A stretch of 64,000 nt of DNA from an uncultured Pseudomonadota bacterium (lineage in GTDB: Bacteria > Pseudomonadota > Alphaproteobacteria > UBA9219). The translations under genes and the position numbers were made by a program. The stretch covers positions 1 to 64,000 of the forward strand of contig CAIXHP010000008.1 of NCBI GenBank assembly GCA_903919315.1, in the 5' to 3' direction. Position 1 is the first letter of the stretch. Every line of letters starts with the position of its first letter. This document shows, piece by piece, positions 19,193-27,613 of the stretch. The notes below the pieces were generated by a model. The model ran no database searches. It saw only the letters and a program-made list of their open reading frames with translations, and was not told where the DNA came from.

Positions 19193-19636
19193 TCAACGAG
19201 GAAAGCGGTTTTGCGGCCTTGGCGCGTTCCAGACGAGGAAGCGCAGCAACAGGTACGAAGTCGGGACAATGACGACCAAAGCGAGGATTTGGGCGACGTA
19301 GGGCGACAGGCCCAGCGCCGTCAGTTCCTTGAGAAGATACAGGTTCGCGCCATAGGTCAGGGCGTAGGCACCGATGAACCGCAGGAAAACAAAGGCTTTT
19401 TTTTCGCCGCCGGGGCGATGGAACACCAGCCGTCCGTAGCTTTGGTAATTGAAGGCGACACCGGCGATTTGGCTGCACAACAGGCCCAGCGACAGGGGGA
19501 GGTGCAGCAGGCCGATGGCGGCGGCGTAGCAGAGGTATCCGAACAGCGTGTTCAGGCCTCCCACCACCAGAAAGCGGAGGAAGGGCATCGCCAACAGGCG
19601 GCGGGGCAGCGACAACAGGCTGGGGAGCGACAACAT
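19193..19636 (-). CDS. GtrA-family membrane protein
   Basis: With start at 19636 the product has 147 residues and four transmembrane segments. It shows the family opening FLRFLVVGGLNTLFGYLCYA and the conserved NYQSYGRLVFHR loop. GtrA proteins are thought to flip polyprenyl-phosphate sugars made by a GtrB-type GT2 enzyme. The ORF could begin at 19672 or 19711, but neither upstream region shows a good ribosome site. It is the first gene of the leftward GtrA/YfhO/epimerase/glycosyltransferase run and is divergent from rfbF. Confidence 0.85.
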   Translation of the reverse strand: MLSLPSLLSLPRRLLAMPFLRFLVVGGLNTLFGYLCYAAAIGLLHLPLSLGLLCSQIAGVAFNYQSYGRLVFHRPGGEKKAFVFLRFIGAYALTYGANLYLLKELTALGLSPYVAQILALVVIVPTSYLLLRFLVWNAPRPQNRFPR

Positions 19637-19811
19637 CGGGTAAACTCGCGGCACTACGGAAAACTGCGCCATCGTACGCGACTCGGCGCGGTGGCGCCAA
19701 AGAATTAACAAAGACGGCTTCTGTTCCGTTTGGGCCTTGGACTGCGCCGCAACGTTCGGCTATAAAGCGGGCGACCCCATTCCTTCGTGCGCACGCAAGC
19801 GGAGATCCTTT

Positions 19812-20588
19812 ATGAAAGCTGTTATTCTGGCCGGCGGTTACGGAACGCGAATCTCGGAAGAGTCCGCCGTCAAGCCCAAGCCGATGGTCGAGATCGGCGG
19901 GCGGCCCATTTTGTGGCACATCATGAAAATCTATTCCCATTATGGGTTCAATGATTTTGTCATCTGCCTTGGCTATCGCGGCTATGTCATCAAGGAATAT
20001 TTCTCGAACTACTTCCTGCATATGTCCGATGTCACGTTCCATATGAGCGAGAACCGCATGGAGGTGCATCGCGAGACGGCGGAGCCATGGCGCGTGACGC
20101 TGGTCGAGACGGGGGGTGGCACTTATACGGGCGGGCGCTTGAAGCGCATTGCGCCCTATGTCAAGGACGAGCCTTATTTCGCCATGACTTACGGCGACGG
20201 CGTTTCGGACGTGGATTTGCACGCGCTGCGGGCGTATCACGAATCCCATGGCAAACTGGCGACGGTGACGGCGGTGTATCCGCCGACACGTTTTGGCGTT
20301 CTCGATGTGAACGAGGGCGGGCTTGTCTCGTCGTTCCGTGAAAAGCCGCCCGAAGAGGGCGGGCGCGTCAATGGCGGGTTTTTCCTGTTGTCGCCTAAGG
20401 TTCTGGATACCATCGACGGCGACTCGTCGATCTGGGAGCGGGAGCCGATGGAGGCTCTGGTCAAACAGGGCCAGTTGGCGGCCTTTCCGCATGACGGCTT
20501 TTGGCAGCCGATGGATACGCTGCGGGATAAAACGCATCTCGAAGAACTCTGGGCAAAGGGGGACGCGAAGTGGAAAGTTTGGGAGTAG
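19812..20588 (+). CDS. rfbF: Glucose-1-phosphate cytidylyltransferase
   Basis: It makes CDP-glucose from CTP and glucose-1-phosphate, the committed step of CDP-3,6-dideoxyhexose synthesis. The 258-residue product opens KAVILAGGYGTRISEES and has KPKPMVEIGGRPILWHIMK and CLGYRGYVIKEYF, the hallmark blocks of RfbF. The distal segment HDGFWQPMDTLRDKTHLEEL is also typical. ATG 19812 is chosen because GGAG lies seven bases upstream; the ORF track start adds 25 residues. The 3' end overlaps the next gene by 19 bases, indicating translational coupling. Confidence 0.97.
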   Translation: MKAVILAGGYGTRISEESAVKPKPMVEIGGRPILWHIMKIYSHYGFNDFVICLGYRGYVIKEYFSNYFLHMSDVTFHMSENRMEVHRETAEPWRVTLVETGGGTYTGGRLKRIAPYVKDEPYFAMTYGDGVSDVDLHALRAYHESHGKLATVTAVYPPTRFGVLDVNEGGLVSSFREKPPEEGGRVNGGFFLLSPKVLDTIDGDSSIWEREPMEALVKQGQLAAFPHDGFWQPMDTLRDKTHLEELWAKGDAKWKVWE

Positions 20589-21667
20589 TCCGGCCCGATT
20601 TCTGGCGCGGCCGTCGCGTTTTTTTGACGGGTCATACGGGCTTTAAGGGTTCGTGGCTGGGTTTGTGGCTGGTCGGCATGGGGGCCAAGGTGACGGGTTT
20701 TGCCCTCGCGCCGCCGACGCAGCCAAGCTTGTTCGAATTGGCCCGCGTCGCCGAGGGCATGACGAGCCTGACGGGCGATATTCGCGACGCGGAGGCTCTC
20801 GGCAAGGCCATGCGCGACGCGCAGCCTGAGTTGGTTATCCATATGGCGGCGCAATCGTTGGTGCGCGCGTCGTATGACGATCCGGTCGGGACGTATGCGA
20901 CCAACGTCATGGGGACGGCGCATGTTTTCGAGGCGGTGCGCGGGTGTTCCTCGGTGCGTGCCGTGTTGAGCGTCACCAGCGACAAATGCTATGAAAACCG
21001 CGAGTGGATGTGGGGCTATCGTGAGCATGACGCTATGGGCGGCTATGACCCCTATAGCAGCAGCAAGGGCTGCGCCGAGTTGGTGACATCGGCATACCGC
21101 CGTTCGTTCTTCAATCCGCAGGACTACGCTGCGCACAAAGTCGCCGTGGCTTCGGCGCGCGCGGGCAATGTGATCGGCGGCGGCGACTGGGCGGCGGATC
21201 GTCTTGTTCCTGATGCCATGCGCGCCTTTCTGGGGAATGCGGCGCTGGAGGTGCGAAATCCTCGCTCCATCAGGCCGTGGCAGCATGTGCTGGAGCCGTT
21301 GAACGGCTATCTGCAACTGTGCCAGCAATTGCTGGGCGATCAGGCGGCGACGTTCGCGGAGGGCTGGAATTTCGGGCCGCACAGCGAGAGCGAGCGTCCA
21401 GCGCAAGATTTGTTGGCCATCACGCAAAAACTGTGGGGCGAGGGCGCGATCTGGACGGATGTCGGCAACGCCTCGCAGCCGCATGAGGCGCATTTCCTGC
21501 GGCTTGACTGCACCAAGGCGCGGGTTGCCTTGCATTGGCAACCTTTGTACAGACTTGAGCAAGCCTTGGCGCTGACGGTGGAGTGGTACAAGGCCTATCA
21601 GGCTAAGGCTGATTTGCGCACACTGACCTTGCGCCAGATTCATGATTTGATGGCTATTGTCCCGTAA
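20570..21667 (+). CDS. rfbG: CDP-glucose 4,6-dehydratase
   Basis: This 365-residue extended SDR converts CDP-glucose to CDP-4-keto-6-deoxyglucose. The start codon is GTG within the end of rfbF, giving MESLGVVRPDFWRGRRVFLTGHTGFKGSWL in the track, and FWRGRRVFLTGHTGFKGSWL is nearly diagnostic for RfbG. Further marks are HMAAQSLVRASYDDP, VTSDKCYENREW and YDPYSSSKGCAELV with the Tyr-x3-Lys pair. It is the second step of the rfbFGH series and sits between the nucleotidyltransferase and the dehydrase genes. Confidence 0.97.
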   Translation: MESLGVVRPDFWRGRRVFLTGHTGFKGSWLGLWLVGMGAKVTGFALAPPTQPSLFELARVAEGMTSLTGDIRDAEALGKAMRDAQPELVIHMAAQSLVRASYDDPVGTYATNVMGTAHVFEAVRGCSSVRAVLSVTSDKCYENREWMWGYREHDAMGGYDPYSSSKGCAELVTSAYRRSFFNPQDYAAHKVAVASARAGNVIGGGDWAADRLVPDAMRAFLGNAALEVRNPRSIRPWQHVLEPLNGYLQLCQQLLGDQAATFAEGWNFGPHSESERPAQDLLAITQKLWGEGAIWTDVGNASQPHEAHFLRLDCTKARVALHWQPLYRLEQALALTVEWYKAYQAKADLRTLTLRQIHDLMAIVP

Positions 21668-21680
21668 CTGAGGAAAACGC

Positions 21681-23018
21681 ATGTCGACGACAGAAGAACA
21701 AGCCGCCGCGCCTTCGGAGAAAGAACAGCTGCGCGAGCAGATCATGGGGTTGGTCGAGCGGTATTACGATGTCGCGCACAAGAAGGGCGACTATGTGCCA
21801 GGCTCGGCGGTGCCTGTGTCGGGCCGCGTTTATGACGCGCAGGATATGAAGTCGCTGGTGGACAGCGCGTTGGATTTCTGGCTGACGACGGGGCGGTTCA
21901 ACGACGCGTTTGAAAAGCGGTTGAGCCGCTACATCGGCGTGCGCCATGCTTTGACCGTCAATTCCGGGTCGTCCGCCAATCTTGTGGCTTTTTCCGCGCT
22001 GACCTCGCATCTGTTGCGCGATCGCATGTTGAAGCCGGGCGACGAGGTGATTACGGCTTCGACCGGATTCCCCACCACCGTCAACCCGACGATCATGTGC
22101 GGGCTGACTCCGGTGTTCGTGGATGTTGATATTCCGACCTACAACATCGATGCCCAGCAGATCGAAGCCGCGATTTCGCCCAAGACCAAGGCGATCATGG
22201 TCGCGCACACGCTCGGCAATCCCTTTGATTTGGCGACGGTGACGGCGATTGCCAAAAAGCACAACCTGTTCCTGATCGAAGATTGCTGCGACGCTTTGGG
22301 CGCGACGTACGGCGGTAAAAAGGTCGGCACGTTCGGCGACATCGGCACGCTCAGCTTTTACCCGGCGCATCACATCACGATGGGCGAGGGCGGCGCGGTC
22401 TTTACCAACAATTCCACGCTCAAGCGGGCGATGGAATCGATCCGCGACTGGGGCCGCGATTGCTATTGCGATCCGGGCAAGGACAACACTTGCCTCAAGC
22501 GGTTCGGGTGGAAACTCGGCGGCCTGCCGCAAGGGTATGACCATAAATACACTTATTCGCACATCGGCTATAACCTCAAGATCACCGACATGCAGGCTTC
22601 GGTGGGCTTGTCGCAGATGGATCATCTGGACGATTTTATCGCCGCGCGGCGGCGCAATTTCGACCATCTGAAGGCCGGGCTGGCGGAGCTTGAGGACTGC
22701 CTGATCTTGCCGGAGGCGACGCCCAACAGCGAGCCTTCGTGGTTCGGCTTTCCGCTTACGGTGCGCGAGGGCGCACGTTTTACCCGCGACGAGCTGGTCT
22801 TGCATCTCAATGCGAAAAAGATCGGGACGCGCTTGCTGTTCGGGGGCAATCTCATTCACCAGCCCTATATGCAGGGCCGGAACTTCCGCACGGTCGGGGA
22901 CTTGCCGAACAGCGACATCGTGATGCACCGGACGTTCTGGATCGGCGTGTATCCGGGGCTGACGCCTTCGGCGGTGGATTACATGATCGAGGTTATTCGC
23001 GACTTTTGCCGCGCGTGA
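21681..23018 (+). CDS. rfbH: CDP-4-keto-6-deoxyglucose-3-dehydrase (E1, PMP and 2Fe-2S enzyme)
   Basis: This 445-residue DegT/AHBA-fold enzyme removes the C3 hydroxyl of CDP-4-keto-6-deoxyglucose. The usual PLP-lysine is replaced by histidine in [19 protein letters not shown], the signature of E1 dehydrases that use PMP. A cysteine cluster ([13 protein letters not shown]) follows, consistent with the 2Fe-2S site. The N-terminal [12 protein letters not shown] and [14 protein letters not shown] blocks also fit. The cognate E3 flavin/iron-sulphur reductase (RfbI/AscD) is not in this operon. The next gene encodes a thiamine-diphosphate enzyme subunit. Confidence 0.96.
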   Translation: MSTTEEQAAAPSEKEQLREQIMGLVERYYDVAHKKGDYVPGSAVPVSGRVYDAQDMKSLVDSALDFWLTTGRFNDAFEKRLSRYIGVRHALTVNSGSSANLVAFSALTSHLLRDRMLKPGDEVITASTGFPTTVNPTIMCGLTPVFVDVDIPTYNIDAQQIEAAISPKTKAIMVAHTLGNPFDLATVTAIAKKHNLFLIEDCCDALGATYGGKKVGTFGDIGTLSFYPAHHITMGEGGAVFTNNSTLKRAMESIRDWGRDCYCDPGKDNTCLKRFGWKLGGLPQGYDHKYTYSHIGYNLKITDMQASVGLSQMDHLDDFIAARRRNFDHLKAGLAELEDCLILPEATPNSEPSWFGFPLTVREGARFTRDELVLHLNAKKIGTRLLFGGNLIHQPYMQGRNFRTVGDLPNSDIVMHRTFWIGVYPGLTPSAVDYMIEVIRDFCRA

Positions 23019-23048
23019 GGCGTGGGGATTTCAGGGAAGGTTAGGCCG

Positions 23049-23846
23049 ATGACGAGTGAGACGTTCGCGCGTTCCATACGTTCCAGCGCGTTGGAGATGG
23101 TGCATCGCACCAAGAGTTCGCATATCGGGAGCTGCCTGTCGGCGGCGGATATTGTCGCGGTGCTTTACAACGACGTGATGCGTCTTGATCCGCTGAATCC
23201 GAAGTGGGAGCAACGCGATCGCTTTATCATCAGCAAGGGGCATGCGGCGGCGATCATTTACGCCGCTTTGGCGGAACGCGGGTTTTTCTCGAAGGACTGG
23301 CTGAAGGAATATTCCTTTAACGGCAGTCCGCTGGCCGGACACGTCACGCATTGCAAGGTGCCGGGGATCGAGGCTTCGTCGGGTTCGCTGGGGCACGGGT
23401 TGAGTTTAGGCTGCGGCATGGCGCTGGCGGCGCGGCAGGCTAAAGCGGATTGGCGGGTTTATGTCCTGCTCAGCGACGGCGAGTGCGATGAAGGCTCGGT
23501 TTGGGAGGCCGCGTTGTTCGCGCCGTTCCATAACATCACGAATCTGACGGCGGTCATCGATTACAACAAGCTGCAAGGCTTTGGCCGCACGGCGGAGGTG
23601 CTGGATCTGGAGCCGTTCGGCGACAAGTGGCGGGCGTTCGGCTGGGATGTCGTCGAGGTCGACGGGCACGATCATGCGGCGTTGAAGCTGGAGCTGAACA
23701 AGCGCTCGTCCAAGCCGCGCTTGATCATCGCTCATACCGTCAAGGGCAAGGGGGTTTCGTTTATGGAAGACGATCTCGCTTGGCATTACAAATCGCCCAA
23801 TGCCGAACAACTGGCGAGCGCTCTCGCTGAACTGAAGGTGCCGTGA
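23049..23846 (+). CDS. Transketolase-like enzyme, N-terminal (TPP-binding) subunit
   Basis: This 265-residue product covers the TPP-binding half of transketolase. It has the HRTKSSHIGSCLSAADIVAVL opening, the DRFIISKGHAAAIIYAALAERG block and the TPP/magnesium motif LSDGECDEGSVWEAALFAP ending at VIDYNKLQG. Split transketolases of this type are heterodimers with the subunit encoded next. ATG 23049 is preferred over the GTG at 23022 because GGGAAGG lies upstream. Placement directly behind rfbH, with coupled translation to its partner, suggests a dedicated two-carbon transfer to or from a CDP-dideoxysugar rather than a pentose-phosphate role; that substrate is inferred. Confidence 0.88.
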   Translation: MTSETFARSIRSSALEMVHRTKSSHIGSCLSAADIVAVLYNDVMRLDPLNPKWEQRDRFIISKGHAAAIIYAALAERGFFSKDWLKEYSFNGSPLAGHVTHCKVPGIEASSGSLGHGLSLGCGMALAARQAKADWRVYVLLSDGECDEGSVWEAALFAPFHNITNLTAVIDYNKLQGFGRTAEVLDLEPFGDKWRAFGWDVVEVDGHDHAALKLELNKRSSKPRLIIAHTVKGKGVSFMEDDLAWHYKSPNAEQLASALAELKVP

Positions 23847-24781
23847 TGCGGACTGCTTTTATCGATGCCTTGATCAAGGCCGCGCATGCGGACGACAAGA
23901 TTTGGCTGTTGACCGGCGATCTAGGCTATTCGGTTCTGGAGCCGTTTCGGGCCGCGTTTCCGGATCGCTACATCAACGCGGGCGTTGCCGAGCAGAACAT
24001 GATCGGCGTGGCGGCGGGGCTGGCTTTGTCGGGCGCTCAGGTGTTCGTGTATTCGATCTGCAATTTTGTGACGCTGCGGTGCCTTGAGCAAATCCGCAAC
24101 GATCTTTGCTATCACAAGGCCAACGTCAAGGTCGTCGGCGTCGGCAGCGGTTTGTCCTATGGCGTGCATGGCTATACCCATCACGCGGTGGAGGACATCG
24201 CCGTGACGCGGGCGTTGCCGAACATGACGGTGCTTTGCCCCGGCGATCCGGTCGAGGCGCGGTGGGCGGCGGAGGTCGCGACGTGCCACAACGGGCCTGC
24301 GTATATCCGTATCGGCAAGGCCGGTGAACCGGCGCTGCATGCCCAGCCGCTTGACGGGGTGGCTTTGGGCAAGGCTGTTCGACTTCGCGAAGGCGACGAC
24401 GCGACGTTGTTCGCCGTCGGCAATATGCTGGAATCGACCTTAAAGGCGGCGGCTCTTCTTGAGGCGCAGGGTTTCGGCGTGGGCGTTGTCAGTATGCCGT
24501 GCGTCAAGCCGTTGGATGAGGCTTTTGTGGCGGCGGAGGCGGCGCGAGTCCCTCTGGTTGCTACGGTCGAAGAGCATGTTCAGTGCGGCGGGTTCGGCGA
24601 GGCGATTGCGGGCGTGATGGCGCGGTCGTCCGGAGCGCGGGCGCGGCTGCTCAGTTTCGCCGTCGGTGACGCGATCGTCAGCGGGTTGGTGGGCGATCAG
24701 AATCATTTGCGCAACTTGCTGGGCTTGTCGCCGCAGCATATCGCGGACGGCGTGACTCAGGCGCTGGGCGCGAAGCGTTAG
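23846..24781 (+). CDS. Transketolase-like enzyme, C-terminal subunit
   Basis: The product has 311 residues and covers the pyrimidine-binding and C-terminal regulatory halves. The GVAEQNMIGVAAGLALSG block contains the catalytic glutamate that activates the TPP aminopyrimidine, and the C-terminal TVEEHVQCGGFGEAIA block is typical of the transketolase/DXS group. The start overlaps the stop of the N-terminal subunit (TGATG), ensuring equimolar synthesis; GAAGG precedes it. The gene ends in a four-base convergent overlap with the GT2 gene. Confidence 0.88.
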   Translation: MRTAFIDALIKAAHADDKIWLLTGDLGYSVLEPFRAAFPDRYINAGVAEQNMIGVAAGLALSGAQVFVYSICNFVTLRCLEQIRNDLCYHKANVKVVGVGSGLSYGVHGYTHHAVEDIAVTRALPNMTVLCPGDPVEARWAAEVATCHNGPAYIRIGKAGEPALHAQPLDGVALGKAVRLREGDDATLFAVGNMLESTLKAAALLEAQGFGVGVVSMPCVKPLDEAFVAAEAARVPLVATVEEHVQCGGFGEAIAGVMARSSGARARLLSFAVGDAIVSGLVGDQNHLRNLLGLSPQHIADGVTQALGAKR

Positions 24782-25767
24782 GCCGGGTCTTTTTCGTCAA
24801 AGTTCCAGCGCTGTTTCTCGACCACGAGCGGCTTGCGCCGGACTTGGCCGTAGATCGCCAGCACATATTCGCCCAGAAGCCCCATGAAGAACAACTGCAC
24901 GCCGCCGAAGAAGAAAAGGGCGACGATGAGGGTCAGGATGCCGGGCTCCGCCAAACGGCCCTCGTGAATCAGCGCGTAGAACAGAGTGCCCAGAGCGTAG
25001 AGGATGCTGAAGCTGGCGATCACAAAGCCGGAATAGAGCGCGACGCGCACCGGCACGGTCGTGAAGGTGATGAGGCCGTTCAGGCCTTGGTCGAGCAGGT
25101 GGCGCAATTTGTTTTTGGACATGCCGCGTTCGCGGGCGTTCCAGTGATAGGGGATGCCGATCGCTTTGCCGCCCGCTTCAAAGGTCATGATGCGCATGAA
25201 GGGGTAGGCATCGTCGACTTGCCGCATCGCTTCGATCACGCGGCGGTCCACCAGCTGGTAGTCGCCCACGTCCGGCGGCACCGCCACGGTGGAGAAGCCG
25301 CTGATCAGGCGGTAGTAGGCTTTGCGCGCCATCTTCATGAGTGCGCCTTCGGAGCGCGTCGCGCGGATGCCGTAGACGATTTCGTAACCGCGTTCCCACA
25401 ACGCGACCATTTCGGGCAGGAGTTCGGGCGGATCCTGCATGTCGGCGGGCATGAACAGCAGCACCACGTCGCCCGTCGTCGCCATCACGCCGTTGTAGTT
25501 CGAGCGCATGGGGCCAAAGTTGCGCGCGTTCGCGATCACCTTCACATGGCGGTCGGAGGCGGCCAGTTCCTTGAGGATTTCAAGCGTGCCGTCGGTCGAG
25601 GCGTTGTCGCAAAAGACGTGTTCGCGTTCGTACTGCGGCAGGTGCTCTTCGAACAGGCGGCGGATTCGGTCGTAGCAGATGCGGACGTTTTCTTCTTCGT
25701 TGTAACAGGGCGTTACCACGCTGATCGTTTTGCCCACAATGGTCACCTTTGTTCGCCGGGGAGACAT
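24778..25767 (-). CDS. GT2 glycosyltransferase with two C-terminal membrane segments (GtrB/ArnC/DPM1-like)
   Basis: The 329-residue product has a GT-A domain opening ISVVTPCYNEEENVRICYDR, with the metal/nucleotide block FMPADMQDPPELLPEMV (DMQD in place of the common DADLQ). Two hydrophobic helices follow (VALYSGFVIASFSILYALGTL and LTLIVALFFFGGVQLFFMGLLG), then a conserved GEYVLAIYGQVRRKP. Enzymes of this group transfer a sugar to polyprenyl phosphate on the cytoplasmic face. It would partner GtrA and a GT-C enzyme, both encoded 5 kb away. A GTG at 25737 with AAGGTG upstream is an alternative start. Confidence 0.9.
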   Translation of the reverse strand: MSPRRTKVTIVGKTISVVTPCYNEEENVRICYDRIRRLFEEHLPQYEREHVFCDNASTDGTLEILKELAASDRHVKVIANARNFGPMRSNYNGVMATTGDVVLLFMPADMQDPPELLPEMVALWERGYEIVYGIRATRSEGALMKMARKAYYRLISGFSTVAVPPDVGDYQLVDRRVIEAMRQVDDAYPFMRIMTFEAGGKAIGIPYHWNARERGMSKNKLRHLLDQGLNGLITFTTVPVRVALYSGFVIASFSILYALGTLFYALIHEGRLAEPGILTLIVALFFFGGVQLFFMGLLGEYVLAIYGQVRRKPLVVEKQRWNFDEKDPA

Positions 25768-25881
25768 TCGAATGGGTAGGAATACAGAGTTTTTGCCTGC
25801 GCGGGCAAGAGAAAACCCTTGGCGGCGCGTTGTGGCGGCTTGGGGGCCGTGTTACTGATGGGGCTTGCAGGAGGACGGATG

Positions 25882-26349
25882 ATGGCGCGTATCGCGGAGA
25901 GATTGGCGGAACTCAATATCGCTTTGCCGGAGCCGGTTGCGCCGGTCGCGGCCTATGTGCCTTATGTCGTGACGGGGCAACTGGTGTTTTTGTCCGGCGC
26001 TTTGCCGATGGAGCGCGGGGCTTTGACGGTGACGGGACGCTTGGGCGACGGGGTCGATTTGGCAGCGGGGCGGGCGGCGGCACGGTTGTGCGGGCTGAAT
26101 CTTTTGGCGCAGCTCCGCGAGGCTTGCGGGGGCGATTGGGAGCGCGTGGCGCGGTGCGTGCGGTTGGGCGGCTTTGTCGCCTCGACACCGGATTTTTTCG
26201 ATCACGCAAAGGTGATCAACGGGGCGTCCGAGCTGATGCAGCAGGTGTTCGGCGAGGAGGGCCGCCACGCTCGCGCGGCGGTGGGAGTCGCCGCGTTGCC
26301 GCTTAACGCTCCGGTTGAAATTGATGCGGTGTTCGCGCTGCGGGGTTGA
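25882..26349 (+). CDS. RidA (YjgF/YER057c/UK114) family protein
   Basis: The 155-residue protein has the family features QLVFLSGALPMERGAL, followed by GLNLLAQLREACGGDWERV and FDHAKVINGASELMQQVFGEEGRHARAAVGVAALPL, where the arginine before AAVGV is the usual enamine/imine-binding arginine. Archetypal RidA deaminates reactive enamines from PLP enzymes; this longer, roughly 150-residue subgroup is less well studied. AGGAGG upstream supports ATG 25882 (or 25879). It is divergent from the GT2 gene and overlaps the ribbon-helix-helix gene tail to tail by 47 bases. Confidence 0.85.
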   Translation: MARIAERLAELNIALPEPVAPVAAYVPYVVTGQLVFLSGALPMERGALTVTGRLGDGVDLAAGRAAARLCGLNLLAQLREACGGDWERVARCVRLGGFVASTPDFFDHAKVINGASELMQQVFGEEGRHARAAVGVAALPLNAPVEIDAVFALRG

Positions 26350-26728
26350 CGTTTCCGTTGACGGCCGTTTGACGGAGGAAGGTGGATTCGTGTCCGTCGC
26401 GGTCGGTCGGCTTTGTCCATGAGGTCAAAAAGCCGCCTCCCGGCCCGTGTCCGGCACGGTCGTGGCCGTCTTCGGTCGCGGCGGCGCGGAAATAGGCCAT
26501 GGTGAAGACTCGAATGGCGGCGGTGAGCGATGTGTTCGCCGGTTTGCGGCAGGCGATGCCGCTGCAGATTTTGTGCATCGTGGCGTGTTCGCGGCGGCAA
26601 ATCTCGCGCAAACCGTTCCACATTTCGGGTTCAAGTCGGACGCTCGTGCGGTGACCGTCGACGGTGACGTTGCGGCTGACGAGCGTGCTGGAGAAGGCGG
26701 GGGCTTGGTGGGTCTCGGTGGGGGACAT
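26303..26728 (-). CDS. Ribbon-helix-helix domain protein (RHH_4 type)
   Basis: The start at 26728 has GGAG six bases upstream, giving 141 residues. Residues about 16-85 match the small alphaproteobacterial ribbon-helix-helix family: SRNVTVDGHRTSVRLEPEMWNGLREICRR supplies the strand and first helix, and SLTAAIRVFTMAYFRAA the second helix with conserved Arg. The C-terminal 50 residues are low in complexity and coding potential, and overlap ridA on the other strand. It is probably a DNA-binding protein of unknown target. Confidence 0.75.
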   Translation of the reverse strand: MSPTETHQAPAFSSTLVSRNVTVDGHRTSVRLEPEMWNGLREICRREHATMHKICSGIACRKPANTSLTAAIRVFTMAYFRAAATEDGHDRAGHGPGGGFLTSWTKPTDRDGHESTFLRQTAVNGNVNPAARTPHQFQPER

Positions 26729-27009
26729 CGAACACTCCATGCGTGTGTATATCGGTGATATGCACGTTATGGTTGCCAATTGTGCGCCACACGCATGAGT
26801 ATATCAAGTTATTTTTTGATGCTTTGTAATTTGTATTAAAGATCAAGCTTACGTGGCGTGTTTGTTGCACAACCGAGTTGATCGCCGAGCGGCTCTCGGC
26901 AACCTTTGGTTGTAGATTTCCCGTACTTTTTAAAGGGTGATTCGGGCTGTGTAGATCATAGATTCTAGGCTTGCGAAAGTCTCGCCGGATTTTTCATACT
27001 CGCTCGATC

Positions 27010-27576
27010 ATGAAATCGTCGCGTTCTCGGAACATGTTTTTGGGCGGATTTGATCGACCGGTGCGGGTGCGCGGTTGCGATTGCCATGGCTGCGATCAGG
27101 CGGGGGATTTTCGTGCGCCTAAGGGCCGGACGCAGTTGACCGAGTATTACTGGTTTTGCCTCGCCCATGTGCGCGATTACAACGCGCGGTGGGATTATTT
27201 TGCGGGCCTTTCGGCGGAGGCTATCGAGGGGCATATCCGGCAGGCTACGGTGTGGGAGCGTCCCACCTGGCCCTTGGGCGATTGGCAGAAACGGGAGCAA
27301 CAACTGCGCGACAGCGTCGAGAGGGAATTTTTTGGCGACGGATTCGCGGCGCGGCCTGCGACTCCCCCCATGGCGGCGGGCGAGCGCGAGGCTTTGGCGG
27401 TGTTGGAGCTTGTCCCGCCGGTCGATTTCGCCGCCGTTAAGGCGCAGTACCGCATTCTCGTCAAGCGCCATCATCCCGATGCCAACGGCGGCAGTTCGGC
27501 GGCGGGGGAGAAGTTTAAAATCATCAATCAGGCGTTCGCGACTTTGCGGGCGGTTTATGGTACGGATGACGCGTAG
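27010..27576 (+). CDS. J-domain (DnaJ-like) protein upstream of cobS
   Basis: This 188-residue protein (start [15 protein letters not shown]; an upstream ATG at 26971 is possible) has a C-terminal J domain ending [30 protein letters not shown], where HPD stimulates Hsp70 ATPase. The N-terminal part contains [18 protein letters not shown] and ends in aromatic-rich [13 protein letters not shown], a possible small metal-binding region. This gene order, J protein then cobS then cobT, is recurrent in alphaproteobacteria. It may chaperone the cobaltochelatase or simply be co-inherited with it. Confidence 0.88.
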   Translation: MKSSRSRNMFLGGFDRPVRVRGCDCHGCDQAGDFRAPKGRTQLTEYYWFCLAHVRDYNARWDYFAGLSAEAIEGHIRQATVWERPTWPLGDWQKREQQLRDSVEREFFGDGFAARPATPPMAAGEREALAVLELVPPVDFAAVKAQYRILVKRHHPDANGGSSAAGEKFKIINQAFATLRAVYGTDDA

Positions 27577-27613
27577 GTCTTCGCGTCGCACTTTGTTTTC
27601 GTGGGAAATTGTT

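Noticed and set aside
25737-25767. GTG 25737 as start of the GT2 gene
   Set aside because: It has a better ribosome site than ATG 25767, but the upstream ATG is in frame with no conflict, so I left the longer form and noted the alternative.
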